A stretch of 64,000 bases of DNA from Allomuricauda sp. (GCF_002699205.1 NZ_PABT01000032.1:62001-126000); one strand, 5' to 3'. Positions 51,422-59,609 are shown, counted from the stretch's first letter. The notes: generated by a model not told the origin, from the sequence alone. A program made the numbers and translations.

Positions 51422-52218
51422 CCTGATTATGTTTATCAGACCCTTTTTAGTAATTAATTTCGTTGAGGGGAGTTAAGGTGGGCATTTCTGTTTCTGAAAT
51501 ATTCTATTTTACATAATGTAGATTATAGTACAAATATAGTAAATTGGCGGATAGACCATTTTCGGTCTATTTTACATAGTTGCAGATATCGGCCTTTAGG
51601 ACTATATCGGCAGTAATTATGTAAAAGCCAATTTACGGGAAGCTTGTAACAAATTTAAAACCAAGTTGCTATAATTCTATATTATGCAAAATATCACACC
51701 AAACTAATTCTTTGCTTTATTCAATACTTGGGCCGTTAAAATTTTAAATACGCGATTCTCATAGATTTGAAATTTAAATGGATAGCCATATTCCTGAATT
51801 CGAGGAAAATTGTGCAAGATTTTTTTCTATAACATCTGGACGGCTTGCTGTAAGAGCTAAAATTTCTCCTATGAGTAAAATTCTTAGAACTTGTAGCCTT
51901 CCATGTTTGTAGAAATGATTCCTTGTTTTTTATTTTACATAATGTTAAGCAATAAATTATTGTCAACTTGAGCTAAACCTTCTGAACTTTCATTCAAACA
52001 TGTTCGATATCAACTTACCTTAGAGCAAGATCATCAGGGTATATCATTGATAGCCAGCGGAAAATTGTTGAATTGTTGATATCCCGTGGAAAAAATGATT
52101 CTTCAAAATGAATTTATCAGTTTCTCCCCAAACCCCTTATTCTACAACAGTTTCCGTGGATTTCTGTTGTTTAAAAAAACAAATGTTGATAAAAGTGTTG
52201 AGAACGTGATCTAGGTAA
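51422..52218. other. Gene-poor region with a repeated TTTTACATAATG motif
   Basis: No convincing gene. The motif TTTTACATAATG, or close forms, occurs at 51507-51518, 51570-51579, 51616-51626 (inverted), about 51680-51691 (inverted, one change) and 51933-51944. An outer inverted repeat, AAATTGGC (51541-51548 region) with GCCAATTT (51627-51634), encloses a hairpin ATAGACC...GGTCTAT (51551-51570). Right after ung there is a weak hairpin CTGAT/ATCAG with T's. The whole looks like remains of recombination sites or element ends. Confidence 0.5.
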
Positions 52219-52251
52219 TTTGTTTCTCGAAAAAAAACGATATTATCTTTG
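52219..52251 (+). promoter_or_regulatory. Consensus promoter of the candidate ncRNA
   Basis: TTTG at 52219-52222 and TATCTTTG at 52244-52251, with a 21-nt spacer, match the Bacteroidota -33/-7 boxes well. No ORF begins downstream. Confidence 0.7.
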
Positions 52252-52256
52252 AAAAC

Positions 52257-52376
52257 AGGAAAGCCCACAATTAAGTGGGCGTTAAAAAGCACTTTGTTAC
52301 TTGTGTTGTAATCAAGAAAAAGTGTGGAAGTCCTCTAAATACGTCTTTTGTACTGATGGTTTAGAGGGCTTTTTAT
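52257..52376 (+). ncRNA. Candidate structured small RNA, about 120 nt
   Basis: Between a consensus promoter and an intrinsic terminator lie three hairpins. GCCCAC-aattaa-GTGGGC is at 52263-52280. A longer irregular stem joins CACTTT (52290-52295) with AAAGTG (52319-52324) and has an inner TTAC/GTAA. The terminator stem joins 52328-52339 with 52360-52371 and is followed by a T-rich tail. There is no ORF of useful length. It could be a 6S-type RNA, as known for flavobacteria (6S-Flavo), or an unrelated sRNA; I cannot tell without a covariance search. Confidence 0.65.
52328..52376 (+). terminator. Intrinsic terminator of the candidate ncRNA
   Basis: AAGTCCTCTAAA (52328-52339) pairs with TTTAGAGGGCTT (52360-52371), 12 bp with one G-U, followed by a T-rich run ending TTTATTTAT. 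Confidence 0.85.
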
Positions 52377-52648
52377 TTATAATCAGTCAGACATTACAAA
52401 CTAAATATGTCTTTGAGATTGATTCCTGTTGTATAACAACAAAACAAATATAGCGGGTTTCATCAATTGTTCAATTAAATGTTTGGTTCTATTCTGTCAA
52501 ATTTATTAACACTGAAGAGTCCGCTAAAACCTTGCTGTTGTTAGCATTACTGAACTTTTACACAAAAATTTAAAAAACCGTATCGGGATTTTCTTGGATA
52601 AATTACGTCAAATTTAACATTGCCACAGTGTTATTCAAACTAAAAAAT

Positions 52649-52668
52649 GCTGTTTTAAAAATCCATAT
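52649..52668 (+). repeat. 20-bp direct repeat, first copy
   Basis: GCTGTTTTAAAAATCCATAT occurs here upstream of the 78-residue ORF and again, identical, at 52869-52888 inside its 3' end. Confidence 0.8.
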
Positions 52669-52682
52669 GGAGCAAAACAATT

Positions 52683-52919
52683 GTGCCTAAAACCCATTCC
52701 ACACACATTACACTCCTCTCCTACTTTGAAGAATGCCACGAAGAAGACTTACTTTCCTTTACCCAATGGCTGGACAAGGCCATATATATGTTCCATTATC
52801 TTCCCACAGATGCTTTTTCAGAAACGGAACGCCAAAATGTTTGTCATGTGCTTATGGAACTCAAAGAAGCTGTTTTAAAAATCCATATTGATGATTTAAA
52901 GAACATTGCCCATAGTTAA
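52683..52919 (+). CDS. Small hypothetical protein, 78 residues
   Basis: Reads from a GTG at 52683; no ATG exists in frame upstream. The body (SYFEECHEEDLLSFTQWLDKAIYMFHY...) is helical and looks like a genuine small protein. The N-terminus (THSTHITLLS) is encoded by one copy of a repeated sequence also found at 53484 and 59486, and the C-terminus (AVLKIHID) by one copy of the 20-bp repeat at 52649. The natural start is uncertain and the gene may have been altered by the repeats. Confidence 0.5.
   Translation: MPKTHSTHITLLSYFEECHEEDLLSFTQWLDKAIYMFHYLPTDAFSETERQNVCHVLMELKEAVLKIHIDDLKNIAHS
52694..52716 (+). repeat. 23-bp repeat (CCATTCCACACACATTACAC...), first copy
   Basis: This 23-bp sequence recurs exactly at 53484-53506 and with three changes at 59486-59508. 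The first two copies frame the HTH gene at 53028. Confidence 0.75.
52869..52888 (+). repeat. 20-bp direct repeat, second copy
   Basis: Identical to 52649-52668; lies within the 3' end of the 78-residue ORF. Confidence 0.8.
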
Positions 52920-53027
52920 TCAAATAAAAAGTAATTGGCATATTTGCCAATTACAGAAATCATTATTACCTTGAGTTCAAATAACATTTTAAAGTGGCGG
53001 CAACACATTAAATACGGCAACATTATT

Positions 53028-53465
53028 ATGACTAAAGTTAATTTTATTGACAGCACCACTATCATCGCAGTAGCTCGTGACGGTGAAACATTTACTTTAA
53101 AAGCCTATTTACCTGTAAAAAAGGAAGAACAAGAGATAATTGCTCAACACTTATCAAACTATTTCGACAAATGTTTCGAAGATGATAAAATAAGTATGAT
53201 TTATTGGGTTTTAATGGAAATGATGGGAAATACTGGATTTTCATTTTATTATGGTGGTAGCGACAGAGACGAAGAGCGCAAACGGATAGGCAAAAGGATT
53301 AGAGAAATAAGAGAACAAAAAGGAATTGAAGCAAAACAATTGGCAACTTTGACAAATATTGACGCTGCTAATTTAAGTAGGATTGAACAGGGAAGATATT
53401 CAGTAGGTCTCGATATACTTTCGCGTATTTCTCATGGGCTAGGTGTGAAAGTTGATTTGGTATAG
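53028..53465 (+). CDS. XRE-family HTH protein with an N-terminal domain of unknown function
   Basis: 145 residues from ATG 53028 (MTKVNFIDSTTI); the frame is open upstream but that part is not protein-like. Residues ~85-145 form a Cro/C1-type helix-turn-helix (RIGKRIREIREQKGIEAKQLATLTNIDAANLSRIEQGRYSVGLDILSRISHGLGVKVDLV). The N-terminal ~80 residues (beta-rich, then helical) have no recognised domain. It could be an autoregulating antitoxin or orphan repressor. Low GC, flanked by 23-bp repeats. Confidence 0.82.
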   Translation: MTKVNFIDSTTIIAVARDGETFTLKAYLPVKKEEQEIIAQHLSNYFDKCFEDDKISMIYWVLMEMMGNTGFSFYYGGSDRDEERKRIGKRIREIREQKGIEAKQLATLTNIDAANLSRIEQGRYSVGLDILSRISHGLGVKVDLV

Positions 53466-53483
53466 TAGTTCAGAGCTTTTTTG

Positions 53484-53506
53484 CCATTCCACACACATTA
53501 CACTCC
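53484..53506 (+). repeat. 23-bp repeat, second copy
   Basis: Identical over 23 bp to 52694-52716, in the same orientation, just after the HTH gene. Confidence 0.75.
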
Positions 53507-53596
53507 CCTCCAACCTCGGGTCGTGAAAAAAGTGTTTCATTACCTTTAAATGAAGAAAATTTTTCCTTTTTTTAAGGTCGAATCAATTTAAAACAC

Positions 53597-54496
53597 TTAA
53601 GCTGATTGATGTTTCAAAGATAACCCCCAATGTCTTACTAATTTATTTAAGCTATAGCACAAAGCAAAAGATATATCATTGTTTGAAATTTTACCTTTTG
53701 TATGAACACCAATAATTTCCCCATCTTCGGTGACCCAAATCGCCCCTGAATCTCCTCTGCATGATAATACTTCCCCTCGCTTAGACCGAATAGTGATTTG
53801 CTGGCTTTCTTTTCTTATTCCAGATATTTTCCCTCGCGTAACTCCTGTTGACCGCCCTGACTTATAGATGATTGATTTTTCTTTAAAAATTCTTACCACC
53901 GTGCTCCATGAGGCTATTCTTGATGGAGTTTGTAGATTCATTAAGTTGGAGTATAAGTCTATATTATTTTCAATTTTAAGTAAAGAAATATCAAGTTCAG
54001 AAACATGACTAACGAGTTTACCAATTGGTCTGAAAGACTGAGTGCCCTCTTGTGGTGATGGTTGATAAATTATTTTGCCCCTATATTTTCCATGAAAAGT
54101 AGTCAAAGCACAAAGACCATATCTTTCTGATTCACAAATAATACCTAATGTAGATATGTCGCCATAGGGGCCGATTGAAATGCCACCAATTATTGGGTTA
54201 ATTTCAACAATCCGATTAGTTTCTGGTTGAATTGGGCAACCATTTAAAGGTTCAAATGTTGGTAAAATGTCAGTTTTGATATTCCCATATCTTAATGGGA
54301 TAAATTTTACCAAGTCCCCCTCCTCTTCCAGCTTTGGGCCATGTAAAAATATTCTTATCGCGAATTCATCCGTGGCTTCACCATTAACAATTTTGTACCC
54401 TACATCAGCAAAATAAAAATTCTCAATTTTCTCAAGTTCCGAATAGATCTTTTCTAACTTTTCAGCACATTCTTCATAAGTTGGATTATGTTTCAT
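53597..54496 (-). CDS. Trypsin-like serine protease, likely cytoplasmic
   Basis: 299 residues. A chymotrypsin-type fold is indicated by the catalytic triad in order: H135 in ALTTFHGKY (where trypsins have TAAH), D169 in SELDISLLKI, and S250 in CRGDSGAIW, followed by EIIGVHTKGK. There is no signal peptide. The N-terminal ~100 residues are a mixed domain (YKIVNGEATDEFAIRIFLHG) that resembles a small accessory fold seen in some phage or defence-linked proteases. It starts within the last 4 bases of the lipoprotein gene (ATGA overlap). Substrate unknown. Confidence 0.8.
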   Translation of the reverse strand: MKHNPTYEECAEKLEKIYSELEKIENFYFADVGYKIVNGEATDEFAIRIFLHGPKLEEEGDLVKFIPLRYGNIKTDILPTFEPLNGCPIQPETNRIVEINPIIGGISIGPYGDISTLGIICESERYGLCALTTFHGKYRGKIIYQPSPQEGTQSFRPIGKLVSHVSELDISLLKIENNIDLYSNLMNLQTPSRIASWSTVVRIFKEKSIIYKSGRSTGVTRGKISGIRKESQQITIRSKRGEVLSCRGDSGAIWVTEDGEIIGVHTKGKISNNDISFALCYSLNKLVRHWGLSLKHQSA

Positions 54497-55530
54497 TCTT
54501 CCTTTTTTGGCATAGTAATTTTTCCGGATAACGAAATTGTCTCCTCGTTAGGATCTTTCTTTTCTTCAACATTAATCAACATTTTACCTTCAGATTCTTT
54601 TATTTTAAAGGACGTGAAGTTCGTTGCAGAAACATCATTATTTATTTTGCCCCCCTTTTCATTAAAATATGAGTCGTTGGAGATTATATAGTCTCTATGC
54701 ACTGGGATTAATTTTAGCGAAATAGAAACCAATTTATACATTTCCTCTGTTCCTAAGGATTGTACTTCAGCTCCATCTGAAATGTTTAACTCCGAAAGGA
54801 TAATATCCGAAAGCGGTATTTTATCAATTAATTTTCCTATTAAATCATCCTGAACCGTATTTGCTGCACTTGCCAAAGTCCCATTCTCATTAAGAGTTAT
54901 TGTGGCCGATGTACTACCAGTTATACTTTTATTGATGTTTATGTAATGTGGTTGGGGTGAAGGTTTAATTGAACGGGATTTTACATTTGAAATCAATGAT
55001 AATTTCAAAGCCTTGTTATCATTGGAAATAGTGCCTATTTGGTTAATAACTTCGGAAATGGTCAAATAATCAAATATTTTATCTTTAAATGTGCAATTAC
55101 TACCAATATTTGGTGTTGATGGCATTCCAATCAAAGGATCATAAATTGCTTTTTCTGCCTGCTCAATTGTTGTAGCACTATTGAATTTTGAATTTATTTC
55201 AAATCCGCAATCCAAAGTGCCAAAACGCACAATGGTTGTCTTAAAGGTCTTTTTGGCCTCTGTCGAAGTAGAAGTGTTATTATTTTTATTCGTTTTTGTT
55301 TTTGATGTTCCTATTCTATTCGAGGTTTTAGATTTTGCTGTTTCATCTTTTTCAACTTTTTCATATTCCCGAGAAAGTTCGATTCTAAAAAAACTTTCTC
55401 GATAAGTAAGTGTTTCAGTTTCTACGACCACCTGTTTGATAAATGGAATTCCACTATTTTTTTCTGTACTTACTTTATACAATGGTCCACAACTTGTAAA
55501 TACAAATAGAATAATTAAGAAGCGTTTCAT
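54493..55530 (-). CDS. Lipoprotein of unknown function, coupled to the protease
   Basis: 345 residues. The signal peptide is short and ends FTSC, with C14 as the lipid anchor (MKRFLIILFVFTSCGPLYKV). A Lys/Thr/Asn/Ser-rich disordered stretch (about 62-95) follows, then a beta-rich domain (about 98 to the end) with two cysteines (LDCGFEIN and SNCTFKD). No known family. Its stop overlaps the protease start by 4 nt, so the two are co-translated even though the protease lacks an export signal. Confidence 0.75.
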   Translation of the reverse strand: MKRFLIILFVFTSCGPLYKVSTEKNSGIPFIKQVVVETETLTYRESFFRIELSREYEKVEKDETAKSKTSNRIGTSKTKTNKNNNTSTSTEAKKTFKTTIVRFGTLDCGFEINSKFNSATTIEQAEKAIYDPLIGMPSTPNIGSNCTFKDKIFDYLTISEVINQIGTISNDNKALKLSLISNVKSRSIKPSPQPHYININKSITGSTSATITLNENGTLASAANTVQDDLIGKLIDKIPLSDIILSELNISDGAEVQSLGTEEMYKLVSISLKLIPVHRDYIISNDSYFNEKGGKINNDVSATNFTSFKIKESEGKMLINVEEKKDPNEETISLSGKITMPKKEE

Positions 55531-55753
55531 ATCGAGATTATTTGGTTTTAAATCTAAAAGGCATTTAATGACGTGTAATACCCTTTAACAGATATTTCTT
55601 GGGGGAAGTAACTAGTAGGAAGTCAATAACTTGAGGTACTGCAAGTTACAAATTGATTATTAGTTTTCATTGTAGAAAAACCTTAAAAATTCTGGGGTTT
55701 TTACGTACTATATGTGGTTTTGTCCCCTACCTTTCGGAATTACGGGTAAAAAC
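55531..55753. other. Upstream region of the lipoprotein/protease operon
   Basis: AT-rich, no gene. The promoter of the minus-strand lipoprotein gene should lie here, but no clear TAnnTTTG box with a spaced partner was found. Confidence 0.3.
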
Positions 55754-55870
55754 ATGACATCACCTTTTCAAAAGAAACTTTTAGAAGAAATTTTGTGTGA
55801 GTTCGGTCAAACTTTAGAAGGCATCATCTGGCAAAAAAAAAAGGGAGGGTCTGCCAAACCCTCCCTTTAA
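55754..55870 (+). CDS. Possible small ORF, 38 residues
   Basis: ATG 55754 to TAA 55868-55870, reading MTSPFQKKLLEEILCEFGQT and onwards to KPSL. The 3' end runs through a terminator stem, which argues that it may be chance. Kept only as a possibility. Confidence 0.25.
   Translation: MTSPFQKKLLEEILCEFGQTLEGIIWQKKKGGSAKPSL
55833..55868 (-). terminator. Intrinsic terminator after the FAD oxidase gene
   Basis: AAAGGGAGGGT (55840-55850) pairs with ACCCTCCCTTT (55858-55868), an 11-bp stem with a 7-nt loop; on the minus strand it is followed by a run of about 10 T's. It ends the transcript of the gene at 55975. Confidence 0.9.
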
Positions 55871-55974
55871 GCCGTATCAAAACTCAAGTTATAAATTGCT
55901 GTACATTTCTATGCTTTCAGACCATATTCTTTTCCTTCGCTCTCGATCATTTAATCGGCATACAGCGTTCATCT

Positions 55975-57366
55975 TTATGCTTTTGGGATAATATTCTGGT
56001 TTACCCGAAACAAATTATCAGGGTCGTAGGCGCTTTTGATTTCTACCAATCGATCATAGTTGTGCTTATAGCTGGCCTTAACACGATCCTGACCTTCTTC
56101 CATCATAAAATTGGTATATGCGCCCCCGGCCGAATAAGGATGAAGGGCTTCTTGGTAGGCCTTGCACCAATCAGTGATTTTAGCCGCATTTTTGGGGTCG
56201 GGATCAACTCCAATATACACGCCCGCATACTTGGCATCCCTATACGCCCAGGGCGTATCTTCCGCCCCTACCCTGCTTGCCGCACCACTTAACGGGTACA
56301 GGTGCATTTGTGATAGGGGTGTCGGAATGCTCGAACCGAATTTCAGATGCTCTGCACGGACTTCCGGTCCCAATTCGTTGAAAAAATCGGCCCTCCAGTA
56401 CCATTGCAATCCCGGTGGCAAGAGGCCATCGAACATGCTTTGCAAAGCTGGAAACGGCATTTCGCCTACATGGGCAAAAATAGGTTCAAGGTCCAAAACG
56501 GGTTGAAATAATTCATCAAACTTGTCTGGGTCGCCAACGTAACACCAAACAATCCCACAGAACTTTTGGTTATGTAAGTGTTCGGGAAATGAAGATTCGG
56601 GAATGACCATCGTGGCAATAAAACCGTTCAAATCTTCCGAAACCTCCCGGATAAAGGTATCGTACCACGCCATAATTTCCTCAACCCGTTCAATGGGCCA
56701 TAAGGTTGGCCCGCCCATGATCATTTTTACTGGATGTGCCTGGAAAGTAAAAGACGTAACCACTCCAAAATTACCGCCACCCCCACGTATGGCCCAAAAC
56801 AAGTCCGTGTTTTCAGATGCATTTACGGTAACAAAGCTACCATCGGCCAAAACCATTTCAGCCTCAAGAAGATTATCTATGGTAAGGCCATATTTACGGG
56901 TTAAATACCCCACACCGCCTCCAAGGGTCAATCCCCCCACTCCAGTGGAGGAAACCATACCCGATGGAACCGCCAAACCCAACTCGTGCAGTGTGGAGTC
57001 GACTTCGTTCCAAATGTTTCCGCCCCCCACTTTTACCGTATTGTTCGAGGTATTCGGTTTTACAAACTTTATACCGGACAGATCAATGACCAGACCATCA
57101 TTGCAAAGCCCCAGCCCTGCTCCATTGTGTCCACCACCCCGTATGGCAATCAGCAAATTGTGTTCCCTGCCAAAATTGACCGAGTCAATAACATCTTCAG
57201 CATTTTCGCACATGGCAAACAAACCTGGATGTTTATCTATCATTCCATTATAAACGCTTCGTGTTTGGTCGTAGGTCGCATCGCTAGGAGAAATTACGTT
57301 GCCCTTTAATTGGGACGCAAAGGCCTTTATGATATTGGGATTGAGGTTTTTGGCTGAATTTTTCAT
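55975..57366 (-). CDS. FAD-dependent oxidase (BBE-like)
   Basis: 463 residues from ATG 57366; a TTG two codons upstream is not needed. The FAD-binding PP loop is AIRGGGHNGAG with H80, the usual covalent attachment His; SSTGVGGLTLGGGVGYLTRKYGLTIDNL follows, where berberine-bridge enzymes carry a second attachment Cys (here Ser-Ser-Thr), so only one covalent bond is expected. The C-terminal segment with NLFRVNQNI is the BBE motif. It oxidises sugars or other alcohols with oxygen. No signal peptide. Confidence 0.92.
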   Translation of the reverse strand: MKNSAKNLNPNIIKAFASQLKGNVISPSDATYDQTRSVYNGMIDKHPGLFAMCENAEDVIDSVNFGREHNLLIAIRGGGHNGAGLGLCNDGLVIDLSGIKFVKPNTSNNTVKVGGGNIWNEVDSTLHELGLAVPSGMVSSTGVGGLTLGGGVGYLTRKYGLTIDNLLEAEMVLADGSFVTVNASENTDLFWAIRGGGGNFGVVTSFTFQAHPVKMIMGGPTLWPIERVEEIMAWYDTFIREVSEDLNGFIATMVIPESSFPEHLHNQKFCGIVWCYVGDPDKFDELFQPVLDLEPIFAHVGEMPFPALQSMFDGLLPPGLQWYWRADFFNELGPEVRAEHLKFGSSIPTPLSQMHLYPLSGAASRVGAEDTPWAYRDAKYAGVYIGVDPDPKNAAKITDWCKAYQEALHPYSAGGAYTNFMMEEGQDRVKASYKHNYDRLVEIKSAYDPDNLFRVNQNIIPKA

Positions 57367-57420
57367 CTTCAATATGATTTTAATTGTTATTTGAAGTTAT
57401 TCCTTAAGGAATCTCCTTTC

Positions 57421-58158
57421 TTATTTTATGCTTTTCGAAAAAGGAAGCATCATAGGTACATTTTTTTGGTATTCTTCGTAGTCTTCACCATGTTTTTTGC
57501 GTAAATCCTTTTCTTCGAAATACTTGACAGCTATTAAAATGTATGCCGTAGTAACTACTGCAAAAATTAAATGGCCTACTGTCATCAATGGTGTTGCCCA
57601 AAAAGCAATGATAAACCCAAGCATTAAAGGATGTCTAACTATTTTATATAAAAAATTGGTTTGAAATTTTGGCGATTGGGAAGTTCTATTTTTAAAGTTG
57701 TCGAATATTTGTGTTAAGCCAAACAATTCAAAATGACTGATCATAAATGTAGAAAGCAAAACAATGAGCCAGCCAAGAGCTGCCACTCCAATAATTGTCC
57801 ATACCAATAAGCTGTTGTCAACTTCCCAAACCACCGTATTAATAGGTTGCCATTTCCAAAATAGTAATAGAAGTGCTAAACTTGTCAATAAAATATAAGT
57901 ACTTCTTTCAGCAGGTTTCCCTATAATCTTGACCCACCATGCTTTAAAGGCTGGTCTGGCCATTACACTATGTTGAATTGCAAAGATGCTCAACAAAATA
58001 AGATTGGCTAAAATTGCCGATAAACCTGTGCTCTCAGTATCTGAGTTAATGGTTTTAGGCACTAAAAAATCACTTACAAACCCTATAGCATAAAGAAACG
58101 AAATTAAGAAAACGAGGTACGCAATAAGGCCATAAACAAGAATAATAAACTTTTTCAT
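57421..58158 (-). CDS. mddA: MddA-like methanethiol S-methyltransferase
   Basis: 245 residues with six or so transmembrane segments. It belongs to the NnrU/isoprenylcysteine-methyltransferase superfamily. The MddA-type N-terminal block LLSIFAIQHSVMARPAFKAWW and the C-terminal RHPLMLGFIIAFWATPLMTVGHLIFA...KYFEEKDLRKKHGEDYEEYQ match that subgroup. MddA converts methanethiol to dimethyl sulfide with SAM. Assignment within the superfamily is from motif resemblance only. Its ATG lies at 58158, with the AraC-fusion gene upstream on the same strand. Confidence 0.75.
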   Translation of the reverse strand: MKKFIILVYGLIAYLVFLISFLYAIGFVSDFLVPKTINSDTESTGLSAILANLILLSIFAIQHSVMARPAFKAWWVKIIGKPAERSTYILLTSLALLLLFWKWQPINTVVWEVDNSLLVWTIIGVAALGWLIVLLSTFMISHFELFGLTQIFDNFKNRTSQSPKFQTNFLYKIVRHPLMLGFIIAFWATPLMTVGHLIFAVVTTAYILIAVKYFEEKDLRKKHGEDYEEYQKNVPMMLPFSKSIK

Positions 58159-58293
58159 TTTTATAGGTTCTAAAATTAGTGTGAATCAAAATTAGTATAG
58201 AACCGTTTTTTGAAAATCTACGTTTAGACCAAATAATGGCACTTTTAGACCAAATAAATTATTGAATCAACTTTCTGTATTACAGCACCTTAT

Positions 58294-59385
58294 TTAATTA
58301 TTATGAAGATATGATGGTAAAACCCCGTATTTTTTTTGGAAACATTTAGAAAAATACGAAGGACTACTAAACCCTGTTTGATAGGCAATTTCAGAAACAT
58401 GGCTGTTTTGTTTTTCCAATAATTCCAAGGCTTTATCCAAACGATAGTCCCTTAAAAATTGGTTAGGGGATTTACCGACCAAATTCATCATGGTTCGATA
58501 TAATTTAGATTTGCTAAAACCCATATTTTTTTCAAAGTCCGTGACACTTATTGTCGTCTGCGGCCAGATTTTTTCAGTATAGGACATTAATTGCATGATA
58601 AAGCCCTCATCATTGCTGTTTAAAACAGTAATTTCTTCTTTTTTGGGCAAGGGCTTATTTTGGTTTTCACCTTCATAGAGATCCTTGACTTCCGCGGTGA
58701 TGGAAAAATCCCCCCTGACAATATCACTTAGATAATCCGAAGTTTTAATGGTATCTTCAAAAATACCATCCTTATCGGTAACGGGAATTCCGGAACTGAT
58801 TCCAATTTTGAACGTTAAATCCGGTGTAATTACACGGTGGTAAACAGCCCTAATGCCTAAACCACAATGTACAGCATCCGTTACCGATGCAAAAGATAAT
58901 AGAAACGTACTCCCCTCTTTCCGGACCAATCGTCCGTTATGCTCTGAAACCAAGGTCGTAATGGAAGTGGTGTATCCCCTAAGGGCCGCATTTAAAATTT
59001 CCATTTCGTTGCGCCTTAAAGTGGTCCGTTTTAATTTAATGATCATTAGTGTCCTGAATGCAGGATCGTTGATGATGTTGAGTTTTACATTTTTTGCTTT
59101 TTCTGGATCTTCGATACGACCTAAAAATGATTCTACAATGGCATCGTTGACTTCAATTATCCGGGTTGGGATTGCGCCATGGGAATTCTCATGTAAATCT
59201 ATGAGCGCTTGTTTGTTTGGGGCATCAATTAAACAAAAGGCCGTTTTTCTTTTTTCATCACACCAATAGGTCAAGCCCCGGCAATTGTATTTGTGCTCCA
59301 CAGCCAAATCGGCCTGGTGCATTTCCGCTACATGTGCGGCCGTGATGCCTTCAGGAAGTTCATGTAAATCCAAAAACAGTGGCAT
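58294..59385 (-). CDS. DUF4242 - cyclase-like - AraC fusion regulator
   Basis: 363 residues. Residues ~2-90 are a DUF4242 domain (PLFLDLHELPEGITAAHVAEMHQADLAVEHKY...WCDEKRKTAFCLIDAPNKQAL). Residues ~108-232 resemble a class III nucleotidyl cyclase domain (LMIIKLKRTT..., HNGRLVRKEGSTFLLSFASVTDAVHCGLGIRAVY, LTFKIGISSGIPV) but lack the metal-binding aspartates. Residues ~265-362 are an AraC-type double helix-turn-helix. It is probably a sensor-regulator in which the cyclase-like part binds rather than makes a ligand. Divergent from the TetR operon; may control mddA. Confidence 0.85.
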   Translation of the reverse strand: MPLFLDLHELPEGITAAHVAEMHQADLAVEHKYNCRGLTYWCDEKRKTAFCLIDAPNKQALIDLHENSHGAIPTRIIEVNDAIVESFLGRIEDPEKAKNVKLNIINDPAFRTLMIIKLKRTTLRRNEMEILNAALRGYTTSITTLVSEHNGRLVRKEGSTFLLSFASVTDAVHCGLGIRAVYHRVITPDLTFKIGISSGIPVTDKDGIFEDTIKTSDYLSDIVRGDFSITAEVKDLYEGENQNKPLPKKEEITVLNSNDEGFIMQLMSYTEKIWPQTTISVTDFEKNMGFSKSKLYRTMMNLVGKSPNQFLRDYRLDKALELLEKQNSHVSEIAYQTGFSSPSYFSKCFQKKYGVLPSYLHNN

Positions 59386-59485
59386 AGAGGTCGGTTTTGA
59401 CGGTTGCTTACGTCATTTTTGGTTTAAATGGATAGAGGGAATTGTCTAAACAAAAATGTGTGTTCGAAAATTACGCAATTTATTT

Positions 59486-59508
59486 CCATTTCACACTCAT
59501 TAAACTCC
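59486..59508 (+). repeat. 23-bp repeat, third copy (three changes)
   Basis: Twenty of 23 bases match 52694-52716 in the same orientation. It lies between the AraC fusion and the TetR gene. Confidence 0.5.
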
Positions 59509-59545
59509 CTTATTCCTACGTATTGCCAAAATTTTATCGATCTAC

Positions 59546-59593
59546 TTGGATAACAATGCAATTTAATTTTTATCTTTGCTAACCATTTGGTTA
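59546..59593 (+). promoter_or_regulatory. Predicted promoter and TetR operator of the efflux operon
   Basis: TTG (59546-59548) and TATCTTTG (59571-59578), with a 22-nt spacer, form a Bacteroidota promoter. TAACC-ATTT-GGTTA (59580-59593) directly follows and overlaps the expected start site, so a bound repressor would block transcription. A further half-like AACCATG is at 59595. Confidence 0.7.
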
Positions 59594-59609
59594 AACCATG
59601 TAGTAAAAT

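Noticed and set aside
51736..51966. 76-residue minus-strand ORF in the gap after ung
   Set aside because: Composition is not protein-like and it runs into repeated motifs. Another minus frame (a ~50-residue stretch ending GIWLSI) is open too but has no start codon.
55754..55870. Firm gene call for the 38-residue ORF
   Set aside because: Its end runs through the terminator stem of the FAD oxidase gene; listed only at low confidence.
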